64,000 nt of DNA from Actinomadura alba (GCF_014323705.1 NZ_JABVEC010000021.1:87060-151059), one strand, 5' to 3'; positions 43,803 to 53,507 are shown, numbered from the stretch's first letter. Notes: a model not told the origin generated them from the sequence alone. Translations and numbers: made by a program.

Positions 43803-44981
43803 ATGACGGTTGACGCTGAACTTCCCGCCGGACCGCCCGGCATCGATGCCCCTCGGCTGGCGAGCTGGCTCGGGCAGGCGTTGCCGGACGCCGGCCGGAT
43901 CACCGCGGTGGAACTGATCGCGGGCGGCCGGTCGAACCTGACGTACCGCATCGGCCTCACCGGCGGCGGGGCCGGGGTGAGCGGCGGGCCGGAGGCCGGG
44001 CTGACCGGCCGGGCCGATGGAAAGGCGGGCCTCCACCGGATCCCGGACCGGAACCTTGGGGACCTCAGCGGCGCTGAGCGCAGCATCGTGCTGCGCCGTC
44101 CGCCGCTCGGTCATGTACTGCCCACCGCGCACGACATGGCGCGTGAGCACCGCGTGCTGTCGGCCCTGGCGGCACGAGGCGCGGTGCCGGTGCCCCGGCC
44201 GCTGGCGTTCTGCGCCGACGAGACGGTGATCGGCGCGCGCTTCTATCTGATGGAGTACGTCGAGGGCAGGGTGCTCCGTACCGTCGAGGACGCCGTCGAT
44301 GTGTCGCCCGCGCAGGCGAGGGAGCTCAGCGAGCGGCTCGCGGAGGCGCTGGCGGCGATCCACCTGCTCGACGTCGAGGAGGCCGGGTTGTCGGACTTCG
44401 GCCGGCCGGCCGGTTACCTGGCCCGCCAGCTCACCCGCTGGGGTCAGCAGTGGGAGCGGTCGAAGACCCGCGAATCCCCCGAGTGCGGCCGGCTCGCCGA
44501 ACGGCTCGGCTCCCGGCTCCCGGCCGACGGCAGGGCCGGGCTCGTCCACGGCGACTTCCGGCTCGACAACGCCCTGACCCGGCTGACGCCGCGCACCGAG
44601 ATCGCCGCGGTCGTCGACTGGGAGATGTCGACGCTCGGCGACCCGCTCACCGACCTCGGGCTGACGCTGGTCTACTGGGCCGACGCGGGCGATGAGGAGC
44701 GGCTGCGGATCCCGGTCGGCTCGACCGTCACCAGTGCTCCCGGATTCCTGACCCGCCGCGAGTTCGCCGCGCGCTATGCCGAGCTCACCGGCTTCGATCT
44801 GGCCGACCTGGACTTCTACGTCGCCTTCGCCTCGTACAAGCTCGCCGTCATCCTCGAGGGCATCCACGCCCGGTTCCTGCAGAAGGCGACCGTCGGCGAA
44901 GGCTTCGAGGAGATCGGTGAGTCGGTGCCCGTCCTCATCGATCGGGCCCATCGAGTGCTCGATGGGCGTTCTCCGTGGTGA
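43803..44981 (+). CDS. APH-family phosphotransferase (ACAD10-like)
   Basis: 392 residues from ATG 43803. The aminoglycoside-phosphotransferase fold is clear: ELIAGGRSNLTYRIG (nucleotide loop), VLRRPPLGHVLPTAHDM, the Brenner box VHGDFRLDN (catalytic Asp) and VVDWEMSTLGDPLTDLG (metal Asp). HVLPTAHDMAREHRVLSAL is typical of the ACAD10/11-like branch that acts in acyl or hydroxyacid metabolism, rather than of antibiotic resistance enzymes. An insertion of ~30 Gly/Ala-rich residues follows the nucleotide loop. Confidence 0.8.
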   Translation: MTVDAELPAGPPGIDAPRLASWLGQALPDAGRITAVELIAGGRSNLTYRIGLTGGGAGVSGGPEAGLTGRADGKAGLHRIPDRNLGDLSGAERSIVLRRPPLGHVLPTAHDMAREHRVLSALAARGAVPVPRPLAFCADETVIGARFYLMEYVEGRVLRTVEDAVDVSPAQARELSERLAEALAAIHLLDVEEAGLSDFGRPAGYLARQLTRWGQQWERSKTRESPECGRLAERLGSRLPADGRAGLVHGDFRLDNALTRLTPRTEIAAVVDWEMSTLGDPLTDLGLTLVYWADAGDEERLRIPVGSTVTSAPGFLTRREFAARYAELTGFDLADLDFYVAFASYKLAVILEGIHARFLQKATVGEGFEEIGESVPVLIDRAHRVLDGRSPW

Positions 44982-44982
44982 G

Positions 44983-44997
44983 CCCCTAAAAGGGGCC
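44983..44997. terminator. Small convergent hairpin
   Basis: GCCCCTAAAAGGGGC overlaps the stop of the sigma gene and lies 2 bases past the kinase stop. A second 10-bp stem (44946-44967) is in the kinase's last codons. Together they may act as a bidirectional terminator. Confidence 0.45.
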
Positions 44998-46479
44998 ACA
45001 GTCCCACGACACGGTGGCGCTGACGCCGCCGGGTGAGAACGTCACGCTGCCGGAGTGGTCACTGTTGTCGCCAAGCTGGCACTCAGGCAGACCCACGCTG
45101 ATCGTGTCGGACTCGCCGTTAGCCAGTGTCCCGCCGCCCGAGGCGGTGACCCCAGGGCTCGTGCCCGCGACCGACCAGTTCACCGTGCCGCCCTGAGCGG
45201 CGACCGTCACCCGACAGGGCTCGTCCTCGTTGACGTTGCAGCCGCCGACGGCGAGAGTGCCGGGCTCCGGGCGGACCGTCGGCCGCTTGGTCGTCGGGCG
45301 CGTGCTGGGCCGTCTGGTCGGGGTGGGCGTCGGCCGGGTGGTGCTGGGCGTGGGGGTGGGTGACGTGGTGGTGGGGGTCGGAGTCGGCTCGGGCGACTCG
45401 CTCTCGAGTTCGCTCGGCTCGACCGAGGCGGGTTCGCTGACGTCGGGCGCGGCCGCCTCGGGCGAGGAACCGCCACGCGAGCTTGCGTCGGGCGACCGGG
45501 GCAGCAACACGAAGCCGGCCCCCACCAGGAGCAGGACGCAGGCGGCCGCCGCGAAAGCCGGCCAGAGCCGGGCGGCGCGCCCGCCCGTACGGCCCTCACG
45601 GCGGGGCGTGTTGTCGACCGGCACGGGCCAGCCCAGCCCGTCGAAAGGCTCGGCCCACGCCGCGATCTCGGCGCGTTCCCTGGCGAACTCGGGCGAGGTC
45701 GCGGTGGTGAACATCCGCTCCAGCAGGTCGGCGGGCATGAGCGCGACCGGGAGCACCTGAAGCAGCCGTACCGCCGAGAGCCGGTGGTCGCGCCGCTCGC
45801 TACAGGTGGGGCAGGTCCTGGTGTGCCGGATCAGTTTGCGGCAGGCCGCCGGGGCCAGCGGCCAGTCCCGGCTGTCCACCAGGGCCGAGACGCTCGGACA
45901 CTCACCGTGGGAGTCGCGTGCGATCAGGGCCGCGGAAAGGCCGTCGTCGAGTTGCGCGCGGGTCTCGGTGGCCAGTTCGGTGGCCTGCTCGGGCGAGATG
46001 CCGAGCACGCCGGCGAGCGCCGCGGGGTCGAGCCCGTGCCGGTACATCAGGTCGACGGCCTCACGCTGCCTGCCGCTGAGCCCGGCCAGCGCGCTGTGGA
46101 TGAGCTCGCGGTACTCCTGCCTGCGGTCCCGCTCTTCGGCGCTGAGGAAGGCGTCGTCGGACTCGGACGCCTCGTTCCGCTCCGGCGGTCGCTCGGGATC
46201 GCTGATGCGGCGCAGGCAGTCGTTGCGGGCCAGGGTGTACAGCCAGCCGCGGAACTGCTCCGGCCGGCGCAGCCGGCCGATGTGCGCCTGAGCGGCTATC
46301 AGCGTGTCGTGCAGGGCGTAGGCGGCCGACTCCTCGTCACGGAGCAGGGCGTGACAGTAGTCGTAGAGGCGGGCGGCGTAGGCGTCGTAGATCTGCGCCA
46401 GCGCGTCCGCGTCGCCACTGTGCAGGGCCTGGGCCATCCTGCGGTCGTCGTCGTTACCGATGCTCGGCCGATCCGGCAC
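44986..46479 (-). CDS. ECF sigma factor fused to zinc anti-sigma motif, TM helix and BACON-like domain
   Basis: 497 residues from GTG 46479, which has GGAGG 5 bases upstream; an earlier GTG at 46596 lacks a site. Sigma region 2 spans about 20-90 (ALAQIYDAYAARLYDYCHAL; FRGWLYTLARNDCLRR). Region 4 spans about 120-178 (LSGRQREAVDLMYRHGLDPA). A ZAS-like H219-TRT-C223-PT-C226 motif, TM helix 305-327, and a Pro/Thr stalk follow. The outer ~90 residues resemble BACON (VAAQGGTVNWSVAGTSPGVT). Sigma and anti-sigma functions thus seem joined in one membrane-bound chain; release by proteolysis is inferred. Confidence 0.8.
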   Translation of the reverse strand: MPDRPSIGNDDDRRMAQALHSGDADALAQIYDAYAARLYDYCHALLRDEESAAYALHDTLIAAQAHIGRLRRPEQFRGWLYTLARNDCLRRISDPERPPERNEASESDDAFLSAEERDRRQEYRELIHSALAGLSGRQREAVDLMYRHGLDPAALAGVLGISPEQATELATETRAQLDDGLSAALIARDSHGECPSVSALVDSRDWPLAPAACRKLIRHTRTCPTCSERRDHRLSAVRLLQVLPVALMPADLLERMFTTATSPEFARERAEIAAWAEPFDGLGWPVPVDNTPRREGRTGGRAARLWPAFAAAACVLLLVGAGFVLLPRSPDASSRGGSSPEAAAPDVSEPASVEPSELESESPEPTPTPTTTSPTPTPSTTRPTPTPTRRPSTRPTTKRPTVRPEPGTLAVGGCNVNEDEPCRVTVAAQGGTVNWSVAGTSPGVTASGGGTLANGESDTISVGLPECQLGDNSDHSGSVTFSPGGVSATVSWDCGPF

Positions 46480-46639
46480 GAGGTCCTCCGCGAGGTGGGA
46501 TATCAGGTGGACTGCGGAGAGCAGAGCGGAGGCCCGACGCCCCGCTCCCGTCGGGCCTCCGCCAAGGAAGACGGCTCCCTGTGCGATCTGGTTCACAGGA
46601 AACGCGATTCAATTTGAAAAATCTTCGAGGTTTCGTGAA

Positions 46640-49228
46640 TCAGCAGTTCGGAGCGCAGACCCGGCGCGACATCGCCGCTAGGAAGATCTTCTGAATCTCC
46701 TGCGGGGTGTTGGCGATGTGGACGCTGCCCCGCGTCTCCTTGGCGATCAGGTCGAGTTCGTTCCGGTCCACTCCCTTGCCGAAACCGATCATGATGACCT
46801 GTACGGGGCGGTTGGGGTCGAACTCCTTCTTCAGGGTGGCGCGCAGCTGCGCGAGCGAGATGCCGTTCTGATCATCGTTCTTGCCGTCGGTCAACAGCAG
46901 CAGCGAGTTGATCATCTCGGGCTTGTACGTGGTCTTCATCTTGCGGAAGGCCGCGAGGACGGAGTCGTACAGGCCCGTGTCACCGGTCGGCTTCGGCCTC
47001 AGGCCGGCGAGCGTGGCGAGCACCGTCTGCCGCCGGGTGTTCGAGCCGATCCGCTGCCCGAGCGGCCCGATCGTCACGTCCTCGCGCCAGTCCCGCGCAC
47101 CGACGAGCTCGGTGGAGAAGGTCCACAGCCCGAGCTCGGTGTCGTCGGGCAGCAGCGAGAGACCACCCTGCGCCACCTGCGCCGTGGCCTGGATGCGGGT
47201 GACGTTGGCGCCCGGCACGGTCTCGGCCATCGACCCCGACACGTCCAGGAGCGCCAGCATGCGCACGCTCAGGGACAGCTTCGCCCATGCCTGCATGACC
47301 GATCGCACGTCGGCCGGCTGCGGGGCCGGAAGCATGCGGGGCGGCTTCGCGTTGAGCCCGTTCTTGGACCCGAACGAGGCCGGTGCCACGCCGTCCGAGG
47401 ACCGGAAGCCGAGCGCGCGCACCTCGTCCTTGGCCCGTGACGTGCTCAGCGCCTGTTCCAGGAGCTTCGCCGCCTTGTTCTTGGCGGGGTCCTTGGCGGT
47501 GAGGGCGAACGGGTAGTCCAGCGCCATGGTCCCCTCGGCCGGGTAGAGCGCCACGGCACGTTCCGCCGGGCGGCCCTGGTTGTGCTTCCACAGCGCCTGC
47601 TCGGGGGCGAGCACCATCGGGTATCGGCCTCGGCTGTCCCGGCGGAAGGCCGCGAGCTGCGTCTTGAGGTCGGGCGCGGTGCTCTCCCGTACGGTCCGGA
47701 CGACGCCGGTGAAGGCGGCCTGCGCGTTGGGATCGTTGGCGAGAAGCATCCGGGTGACCATGAGCGAGGCCATCCCGGCCGCGTTGCGCGCCGGGTCGAG
47801 CAGCTCGATCCGGACCAGGTTGGACGGGATCGTCTGGTTCTTCGTCACGGCGCTGCCCGCGGCGCCCGCCGCGGCCAGCAGGCTGGCCCAGGACGGGGTC
47901 GCGGTGACGCCCTGAGCGCGCAACGTGGCGGACAGGCTCTGCGGCATGCCGATGACGACCGGCGACTGGGCGACACTCGTGCGGGTGACCTGAACGGCCT
48001 CGCGACCCTTGGCGGACGCGCGGACGAGGGACGTCCACAGCGACGAGTCGGGGATCCAGACGTCGGGCGGCTGCGTCGCGGCGGCCGAGAGGCCCTGGCC
48101 CGACAGCAGCGTCATCATGGCGGCCGGCTCGACGGACTTCACCGTGGCCTGGACGCAACGTCCGTCGACCTTCCGGTTCTCGTCGTTGAACCGCGCCGCG
48201 TTGGCGTTGACCGCCGGGGCGATGTCCGGCGCCGCCGCGACGTTCAGAGTGACGGTGTCGTTCTCGCGGCACCCGCCGCCCTCGGCGAACGCGTACACGC
48301 CGACGCCGAGCAGGATGGCCAGCCCGACGGCACCGGCCAGAGGGCCGATGAGCGCCGTGAGGCTGCGGCTCTTGCGTGATCCGCCACCGCCGCTGCCGGT
48401 GCGACCTCGCCCACCGTGGCCGCGGCCGCCGCCACCGCGACCCGAGGGCTGGGCCGAGCCCAGTTCGTCGCGCGGCCCGCCGAAGGGACCCGATCCGCCC
48501 GTCCCGTAGCCGCCGTAGTCGACATAGCCGCTCGAACCGCCCGCGCGCTCCGAGCGGGCATCGCCGACGCCGTACGGGCCGCCGGCGCCGAGGGGACCGG
48601 TGCCGGACGGGCCGCCGTCGGGGCCGTGGGAGCGGCCGCCTTCCGCGGGGCTCCGGTCCCGCATCCCGGGTCCGTAGCCGCCGGGGTCGGACGCGCCGGA
48701 GAAGCCCCCGCTTCCGTAGCCGCCCCGTTCGGAGGCCGGGGGGTATCCGCCGCTTCCGTAACCGCCGGGCTCGGGTGCGCCGGGGCCACGCTCGCTCGGG
48801 TAGCCGCCGGGCTCGGACGCGCCGGTGCCGCGCCCGCCCGCGTAGCCGCCCAGGGAGGGCGGTTCGGGGAAGCCCTCGATTCCATAGTTGGCCGGGTCCG
48901 AGGCCCCGGAGAATCCGCGCGCGCCATAGGGCGGCTCGTCGCTCGCATCCCATTGCGCCGGCCGGTCCGCGGCTCCCGGGGTCTCCTGGCCGGGCGTGCG
49001 GGGCAGGCCCCACCCCGGCCCGCCCGGCATCGGGTCGTCCAGACCTTCCGGGGCCGATGGCCCGGTCGTCTCCCGGCGGGCGTGGAACCAGTCCGTTCTT
49101 TCGTCTCTTTCGTCGCCGGCGGGGGTTCCGGACGAACTGTCCGGGCCGAAGACATACGGTGCGGCGGGGTCGTAGCCACCCTCGCCAGGCGTGTCGCCTG
49201 GGGGATCATTCCGATGACTTCCGCTCAC
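46640..49228 (-). CDS. Membrane protein with solute-binding and VWA domains
   Basis: 862 residues. Residues ~1-285 are a low-complexity cytoplasmic tail rich in Gly, Tyr, Pro and Ser, with GGYGSGG-like reiterations. One TM helix (about 293-315) leads to a periplasmic-binding-protein-like domain (VTLNVAAAPDIAPAVNANAA; ATQPPDVWIPDSSLW). A C-terminal von Willebrand A domain carries the MIDAS motif DVSGS near residue 661. The VWA part probably binds a protein or metal ligand outside the cell. It is encoded just upstream of the membrane sigma factor on the same strand (160-bp gap), so the two may be linked. Confidence 0.75.
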   Translation of the reverse strand: MSGSHRNDPPGDTPGEGGYDPAAPYVFGPDSSSGTPAGDERDERTDWFHARRETTGPSAPEGLDDPMPGGPGWGLPRTPGQETPGAADRPAQWDASDEPPYGARGFSGASDPANYGIEGFPEPPSLGGYAGGRGTGASEPGGYPSERGPGAPEPGGYGSGGYPPASERGGYGSGGFSGASDPGGYGPGMRDRSPAEGGRSHGPDGGPSGTGPLGAGGPYGVGDARSERAGGSSGYVDYGGYGTGGSGPFGGPRDELGSAQPSGRGGGGRGHGGRGRTGSGGGGSRKSRSLTALIGPLAGAVGLAILLGVGVYAFAEGGGCRENDTVTLNVAAAPDIAPAVNANAARFNDENRKVDGRCVQATVKSVEPAAMMTLLSGQGLSAAATQPPDVWIPDSSLWTSLVRASAKGREAVQVTRTSVAQSPVVIGMPQSLSATLRAQGVTATPSWASLLAAAGAAGSAVTKNQTIPSNLVRIELLDPARNAAGMASLMVTRMLLANDPNAQAAFTGVVRTVRESTAPDLKTQLAAFRRDSRGRYPMVLAPEQALWKHNQGRPAERAVALYPAEGTMALDYPFALTAKDPAKNKAAKLLEQALSTSRAKDEVRALGFRSSDGVAPASFGSKNGLNAKPPRMLPAPQPADVRSVMQAWAKLSLSVRMLALLDVSGSMAETVPGANVTRIQATAQVAQGGLSLLPDDTELGLWTFSTELVGARDWREDVTIGPLGQRIGSNTRRQTVLATLAGLRPKPTGDTGLYDSVLAAFRKMKTTYKPEMINSLLLLTDGKNDDQNGISLAQLRATLKKEFDPNRPVQVIMIGFGKGVDRNELDLIAKETRGSVHIANTPQEIQKIFLAAMSRRVCAPNC

Positions 49229-49325
49229 AACCGTCCTCTTTCACCCGAATCTGTTTCACGTTCCTGGCACTGTAGTCCCACCAGGGATCCGTTACAAAGG
49301 TGCCGAAAGACTCCGATATGGCAGG

Positions 49326-50339
49326 TCACCGAGCGGGAAGTATGAGATCTGCGAAGAGTGCGCGATGGTCGCTGCCAGGAATGGAGTACACGTCGACCCG
49401 CCGAACGGCGACCTGACGGCTGACGAGAACGTGGTCGATCGTGAGGGCGGGCTCACGCCGTTCGGTACCCCAGGTCGGCACCAGGCCCTTGCCCACTCGG
49501 TCGGCGGCGTCGTCGTACCCGCGGTCGAGCACCGAGCGGAACCGTGCGTGGTCGAGGGTGGCGTTGAAGTCGCCCGCCACCACTTGGGCCGGCCCGCCGC
49601 GCCCGGCGGTGGGCAGCGCCGCCAGATCGTGGTTCCACTTCCGCCTCAGGGCATCGGACAGGGGCGGGAGCGGATGCACGGCGGTCACCTCGGCCGTGAC
49701 CCCGCCGGGCAGTGTGAGCTCCGCCCGGGGCATCGGGTAGGTGGTGCCGGCCACCGGGGGGAGGGCACGCAGCGGGTGTCGGGCGTAGATCCCGATACCC
49801 GTGGTGCCCTCGCGGTCGACCAGCACCATGTGGGGCAGCAGCCGCGTCAGCCCGGCCCGCTCCAGCCGCTGGACCGCGGCGGGGGTGAGCTCCTGGACGC
49901 TGAGCACGTCGGTGCCAGTACGCCGTACCAACTCGACGAGCGCCGCCGCGTCCCCTCGACCGAACTGCAGGTTGGATGACAGCACTCGCAGCGCCGGGCC
50001 TGTGGCGGCCGGCTGGCCGGAGCCGATCGCGCGGGGCACCACGGCCACGACCAGGCCCGCTGCGACGATCACCGCGGCGGCGGCGGCCCACCATCTGCGG
50101 AGCACCAGCGCACAGATGATCGGAATGGGCGCGGCGGCGGTGACGTACGGAGTGAACGAGAGCAGCGCCACCACCGGTGCTCCGGCACCGCCGATCCCGT
50201 CGAGCCCGGCGAGCCGGACCGCCGCCCATACGCCCCACGAACCGACGATCGTCCAGGCAAAGACCGAACGCAGGCGGCCGCCCCGCCGCGGCGACGCGTG
50301 CGGTTCCTCGCTCAGGCCGACTACGGCCGACTCTGCCAC
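49326..50339 (-). CDS. Endonuclease/exonuclease/phosphatase-fold membrane protein
   Basis: 337 residues from GTG 50339 (a GTG at 50420 would add 27). Two or three TM helices (about 25-105) precede an EEP domain with VLSSNLQFGRGD, DVLSVQELTP, VVAGDFNATLDH (catalytic D/N) and IPGSDHRALFADL (catalytic His). Proteins of this type cleave phosphodiesters or phosphomonoesters at the outer face. The substrate is unknown. Confidence 0.8.
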   Translation of the reverse strand: MAESAVVGLSEEPHASPRRGGRLRSVFAWTIVGSWGVWAAVRLAGLDGIGGAGAPVVALLSFTPYVTAAAPIPIICALVLRRWWAAAAAVIVAAGLVVAVVPRAIGSGQPAATGPALRVLSSNLQFGRGDAAALVELVRRTGTDVLSVQELTPAAVQRLERAGLTRLLPHMVLVDREGTTGIGIYARHPLRALPPVAGTTYPMPRAELTLPGGVTAEVTAVHPLPPLSDALRRKWNHDLAALPTAGRGGPAQVVAGDFNATLDHARFRSVLDRGYDDAADRVGKGLVPTWGTERREPALTIDHVLVSRQVAVRRVDVYSIPGSDHRALFADLILPAR

Positions 50340-50723
50340 CCGCTCCCCGTTCCTCGGTTCCCGTTCCTCCGTGCACGGCGCCCGCCAGGGCGTACGTTCC
50401 CCACAAGTCAGACGATTCACCAGCGCTCAGGGTTGCCGGGGGCTCCGGGAACGCGTCCCGGGTCGCGGACCGGCGCCCCGCCGCCGCACCACCGCCGCAC
50501 CACCGTCCTGAGGCCGTACGGCACCTGCCCCAGCACGATCCATTGTCGCCCATCCGGATCCGCTGATCGGCGATCTACACAGGTGTCGCCGCGAACAACT
50601 GCGTGATCACGGTAGGACGTTCGGTCGCCCGGCCGCCCGCCATCGTGTCCGGGCCGTGCGGGCCCGGACACCTTGTGGCCGTACGGGGGCGGGGCGCACG
50701 GCGCGAGGTTGCACACTGGGGGG
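50340..50723. other. Divergent intergenic region with hairpin
   Basis: 384 bp between the EEP gene and the SpoU gene. Apart from the hairpin at 50645-50671, no feature is recognised. Confidence 0.4.
50645..50671 (+). terminator. 11-bp hairpin upstream of the SpoU gene
   Basis: GTGTCCGGGCC (50645-50655) pairs perfectly with 50661-50671 around GTGCG, 53 bp before the ATG. No T-tract. It could be an attenuator or leader structure. Confidence 0.4.
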
Positions 50724-51536
50724 ATGGCCCATCTCGTCCCGCTGGCGGATCCGCGCGACTCGCGCGTCGCCGACTTCGTGCACCTCCGCGATGTGCAGTT
50801 GCGCAAGAGCCTCGAGGCGGAGCACGGGCTCTTCATCGCCGAGGGCGAGAAGGTCATCCGGCGGGCGGTCGAGACCGGCCATCCCGTGCGGTCGTTCCTC
50901 ATGGCGCGGCGCTGGATCTCCGCGCTGTCGGACGTCCTCGATCGCGTGGACGCGCCCGTCTACGTGGTCGACGATGCGACGGCCGAGGCGGTCACCGGCT
51001 ACCCCGTGCACCGGGGGGCGCTCGCGGCGATGGACCGGCTGCCGCTGCCGCCGGTCCGCGACCTGGTGACGCACGCGCGGCGCGTGCTCGTGCTCGAAGA
51101 CCTGGTCGATCACGGGAACGTCGGCGCGATCTTCAGGTGCGCAGCGGCCCTCGGCGTGCGGGCCGTGATCCTGTCGCCCCGGTGCGCCGATCCGCTGTAC
51201 CGCAGGTCCGTCAAGGTCTCCATGGGCGCGGTCTTCGCCGTCCCGTACGCACGGATGACCGACTGGCACGGCGGTCTGGCCGAGCTCCGCGACGCGGGGT
51301 TCCGGCTGCTCGCCCTCACGCCCGATCAGTCCGCGGTGCCCATCGACAAGGCGCCGATGGGCGACCGCGTTGCCCTCATGCTCGGGTCGGAGGGCGACGG
51401 GCTCTCCTCACGCTGGCTGCGCGCGGCCGACGAGGCCGTGTGCATTCCCATGAGCTCCGACGCGATGGAGCTCGGCGTGGACTCGCTCAACGTGGTGGCC
51501 GCGGCCGCGATCGCCTGCCACAGCCTCACCCGGTGA
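50724..51536 (+). CDS. SpoU/TrmH-family RNA 2'-O-methyltransferase
   Basis: 270 residues from ATG 50724. An N-terminal substrate-binding domain (LRKSLEAEHGLFIAEGEKVI) precedes the SPOUT knot: motif 1 LEDLVDHGNVGAIFRCAAAL, motif 2 VALMLGSEGDGLS, motif 3 IPMSSDAMELGVDSLNVVAA. It methylates ribose in rRNA or tRNA with SAM. The target nucleotide cannot be told. Confidence 0.9.
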   Translation: MAHLVPLADPRDSRVADFVHLRDVQLRKSLEAEHGLFIAEGEKVIRRAVETGHPVRSFLMARRWISALSDVLDRVDAPVYVVDDATAEAVTGYPVHRGALAAMDRLPLPPVRDLVTHARRVLVLEDLVDHGNVGAIFRCAAALGVRAVILSPRCADPLYRRSVKVSMGAVFAVPYARMTDWHGGLAELRDAGFRLLALTPDQSAVPIDKAPMGDRVALMLGSEGDGLSSRWLRAADEAVCIPMSSDAMELGVDSLNVVAAAAIACHSLTR

Positions 51537-51562
51537 CGAGCACCGCCAAGCGAGCAGTGTGG

Positions 51563-53224
51563 TCAGCGCGCGGCGAGCGCTGCCGTGCGCGCGCCCGCGG
51601 CGTCGTCGGCGTCCAGGGCGGCGTCGGCCATGCGCCGGCACGCGGCCATGTCGTGTTCGGCGAGGGCCGCGCGGACGGCGGCCACGCCGCGCGGCGCCAT
51701 GGACAGCTTGTCGATGCCGAGCCCGGCCAGCACGGGGGCCAGCAGCGGGTCGCCGGCCGCCTCGCCGCACACGCTCACCGGCTTGCCGCGTGCCCGTCCG
51801 GCCTCCGCGCACTGTGCGATGAGCTGGAGCAGTGCCGGTTGCCACGGATCCAGCAGATCCGGTAGATCCCCGTTCTGCCGGTCCACCGCGAGGGTGTACT
51901 GCGCGAGGTCGTTGGTACCGATGCTGAGGAAGTCCGCGACCTCGAGCAGCCGACCGGCGCGCAGAGCGGCGGCGGGCACCTCGACCATCACGCCGACGTT
52001 GCCCAGCCCGTGTCCGCGTGCCCGGTCGACGAACTCGGCCGCCTCCCGCGCCGTGGCCACCATGGGCGCCATGACATGGACCTGCGCACCGGTCTGTACG
52101 GCCGCCTCGGCGATCGCCGCGAGCTGTACGTCGAGCGTCTCCGGGCGGAGCCGCGCGACGCGCAGCCCGCGTACGCCGAGCGCCGGGTTGGGCTCGTCGG
52201 GCAGGCCGAGGAACGGCAGCGGCTTGTCGGCGCCGGCGTCGAGGGTGCGTACGACGACGGGTCGTTCACCGGCGGCGCGGAACACCTCCGCGTAGGCCCG
52301 CGCCTGCTCGTCGAACGTGGGCTCCTTCTCCCGGTCGAGGAACAGGAACTCGGTGCGGAACAGCCCCACCCCGGCGACACCTGACACCTCCACCGGCCCG
52401 ACCCCGGCGAGGTCGGCCGCCGAGCCGATGTTGACCAGCAGGTCCACCGGCCGCCCGTCGGCGGTGCGCCCGGGTCCCCGCCCGTCGGCGTCCTGCCGCA
52501 GCGCGGCCCGGTCCAGGGCGTCGGCCACGTCGTCGCCGCCGACCCCGACGTGGACCTCCCCGGTCGCGCCGTCGACCGTCACCAGCTCTTCGTCGGGCCT
52601 GCCCAGGATCCCCCGGCAGCCCACCACGGCGGGCAGGCCGAGTGATCTGGCGATGATCGCGGTATGGCTCGTCGGCCCGCCGCGCTCGGTGACGAGCGCC
52701 AGCACGGTCGTGGAGTCCAGGCCCGCGGTGTCGGCCGGGGCCAGGTCGTCGGCGACCAGGATGAACGGATGCCCGGGATCCGGTATCCCCGGCATCTCCC
52801 GGCCCAGCACGACGGCGAGTGCCCGGCTCGCCAGGTCGTCGAGGTCGCCGATCCGCTCGGCGAAGAGGCCACCGATGGCCTCCAGGGCCGCCCGGTGCTC
52901 GTCGAAGGTCTCGCGGAGGGCGTGCGGGGCGTCCGTGCCGTTCCGGATCCGGGTGGTCACGCCGTCCTCTAGCACGGGGTCGGCCGCGAGCGCCACCTGC
53001 GCCTCGAGGATGTCCGCCGTCGTGGCGTCCGTGGCCGCCTCCGCCCGTTCCCGCAGATCCCGCTGTACGGACGTCAGCGCGCGGACGGCCAAGTCGACCT
53101 CGCGCTCGGTCTCGGCGGCGGCGACCGTACGCGGTGGCGGCAGCTCCAGCGGCGGCGCCATGCGCAGGATGGGGCCCGCGGTCAGCCCGTGGCCGACCCC
53201 GATGCCGCGCAGGACCTCAGGCAT
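51563..53224 (-). CDS. ptsI: PTS enzyme I (PEP-protein phosphotransferase)
   Basis: 553 residues, ATG 53224, overlapping the HPr gene by 8 bp. Active-site His near residue 187 in GGPTSHTAIIAR. The PEP-binding C-domain has FRTEFLFLDREKEPTFDEQ and VCGEAAGDP. It takes phosphate from PEP and passes it to HPr. Actinomycetes often keep ptsI apart from sugar-specific genes; here it ends a sugar operon. Confidence 0.95.
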   Translation of the reverse strand: MPEVLRGIGVGHGLTAGPILRMAPPLELPPPRTVAAAETEREVDLAVRALTSVQRDLRERAEAATDATTADILEAQVALAADPVLEDGVTTRIRNGTDAPHALRETFDEHRAALEAIGGLFAERIGDLDDLASRALAVVLGREMPGIPDPGHPFILVADDLAPADTAGLDSTTVLALVTERGGPTSHTAIIARSLGLPAVVGCRGILGRPDEELVTVDGATGEVHVGVGGDDVADALDRAALRQDADGRGPGRTADGRPVDLLVNIGSAADLAGVGPVEVSGVAGVGLFRTEFLFLDREKEPTFDEQARAYAEVFRAAGERPVVVRTLDAGADKPLPFLGLPDEPNPALGVRGLRVARLRPETLDVQLAAIAEAAVQTGAQVHVMAPMVATAREAAEFVDRARGHGLGNVGVMVEVPAAALRAGRLLEVADFLSIGTNDLAQYTLAVDRQNGDLPDLLDPWQPALLQLIAQCAEAGRARGKPVSVCGEAAGDPLLAPVLAGLGIDKLSMAPRGVAAVRAALAEHDMAACRRMADAALDADDAAGARTAALAAR

Positions 53225-53507
53225 CGCTCCCCTCCGGGCTCTCGGCGTCGAGGTCCTGGGCGAGCAGTTCGGCCAACGCCGTGAGTGATTCCTCGGCGTG
53301 CTCGCCCTCGGCGCTCAGCGTGACCTCGGTGCCTTTGACCGCGCCGAGCGACAGCACGGAGAGGATGCTCTTCGCGGGTACCGGCTTCTTGTCCCCGACC
53401 GCGATGAGCACCGCGGCCGGCTGTCGCGCCGCCGCCTGGACGAAGAGGTTCGCGGGACGTGCGTGCAGACCGCCGGACGAGCCGACGACGACTTTCCGTT
53501 CGGGCAT
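53217..53507 (-). CDS. ptsH: HPr phosphocarrier
   Basis: 96 residues, ATG 53507 after GAAGGAC. Phosphorylated His15 in GLHARPA and a regulatory-type Ser47 in PAKSILSVLSLG are both present. It relays phosphate from enzyme I to the IIA protein of the same operon. Confidence 0.95.
   Translation of the reverse strand: MPERKVVVGSSGGLHARPANLFVQAAARQPAAVLIAVGDKKPVPAKSILSVLSLGAVKGTEVTLSAEGEHAEESLTALAELLAQDLDAESPEGSDA

Noticed and set aside
43803..44981. Aminoglycoside resistance kinase
   Set aside because: APH fold is present, but the sequence fits the ACAD10-like branch and the context is not that of a resistance gene.
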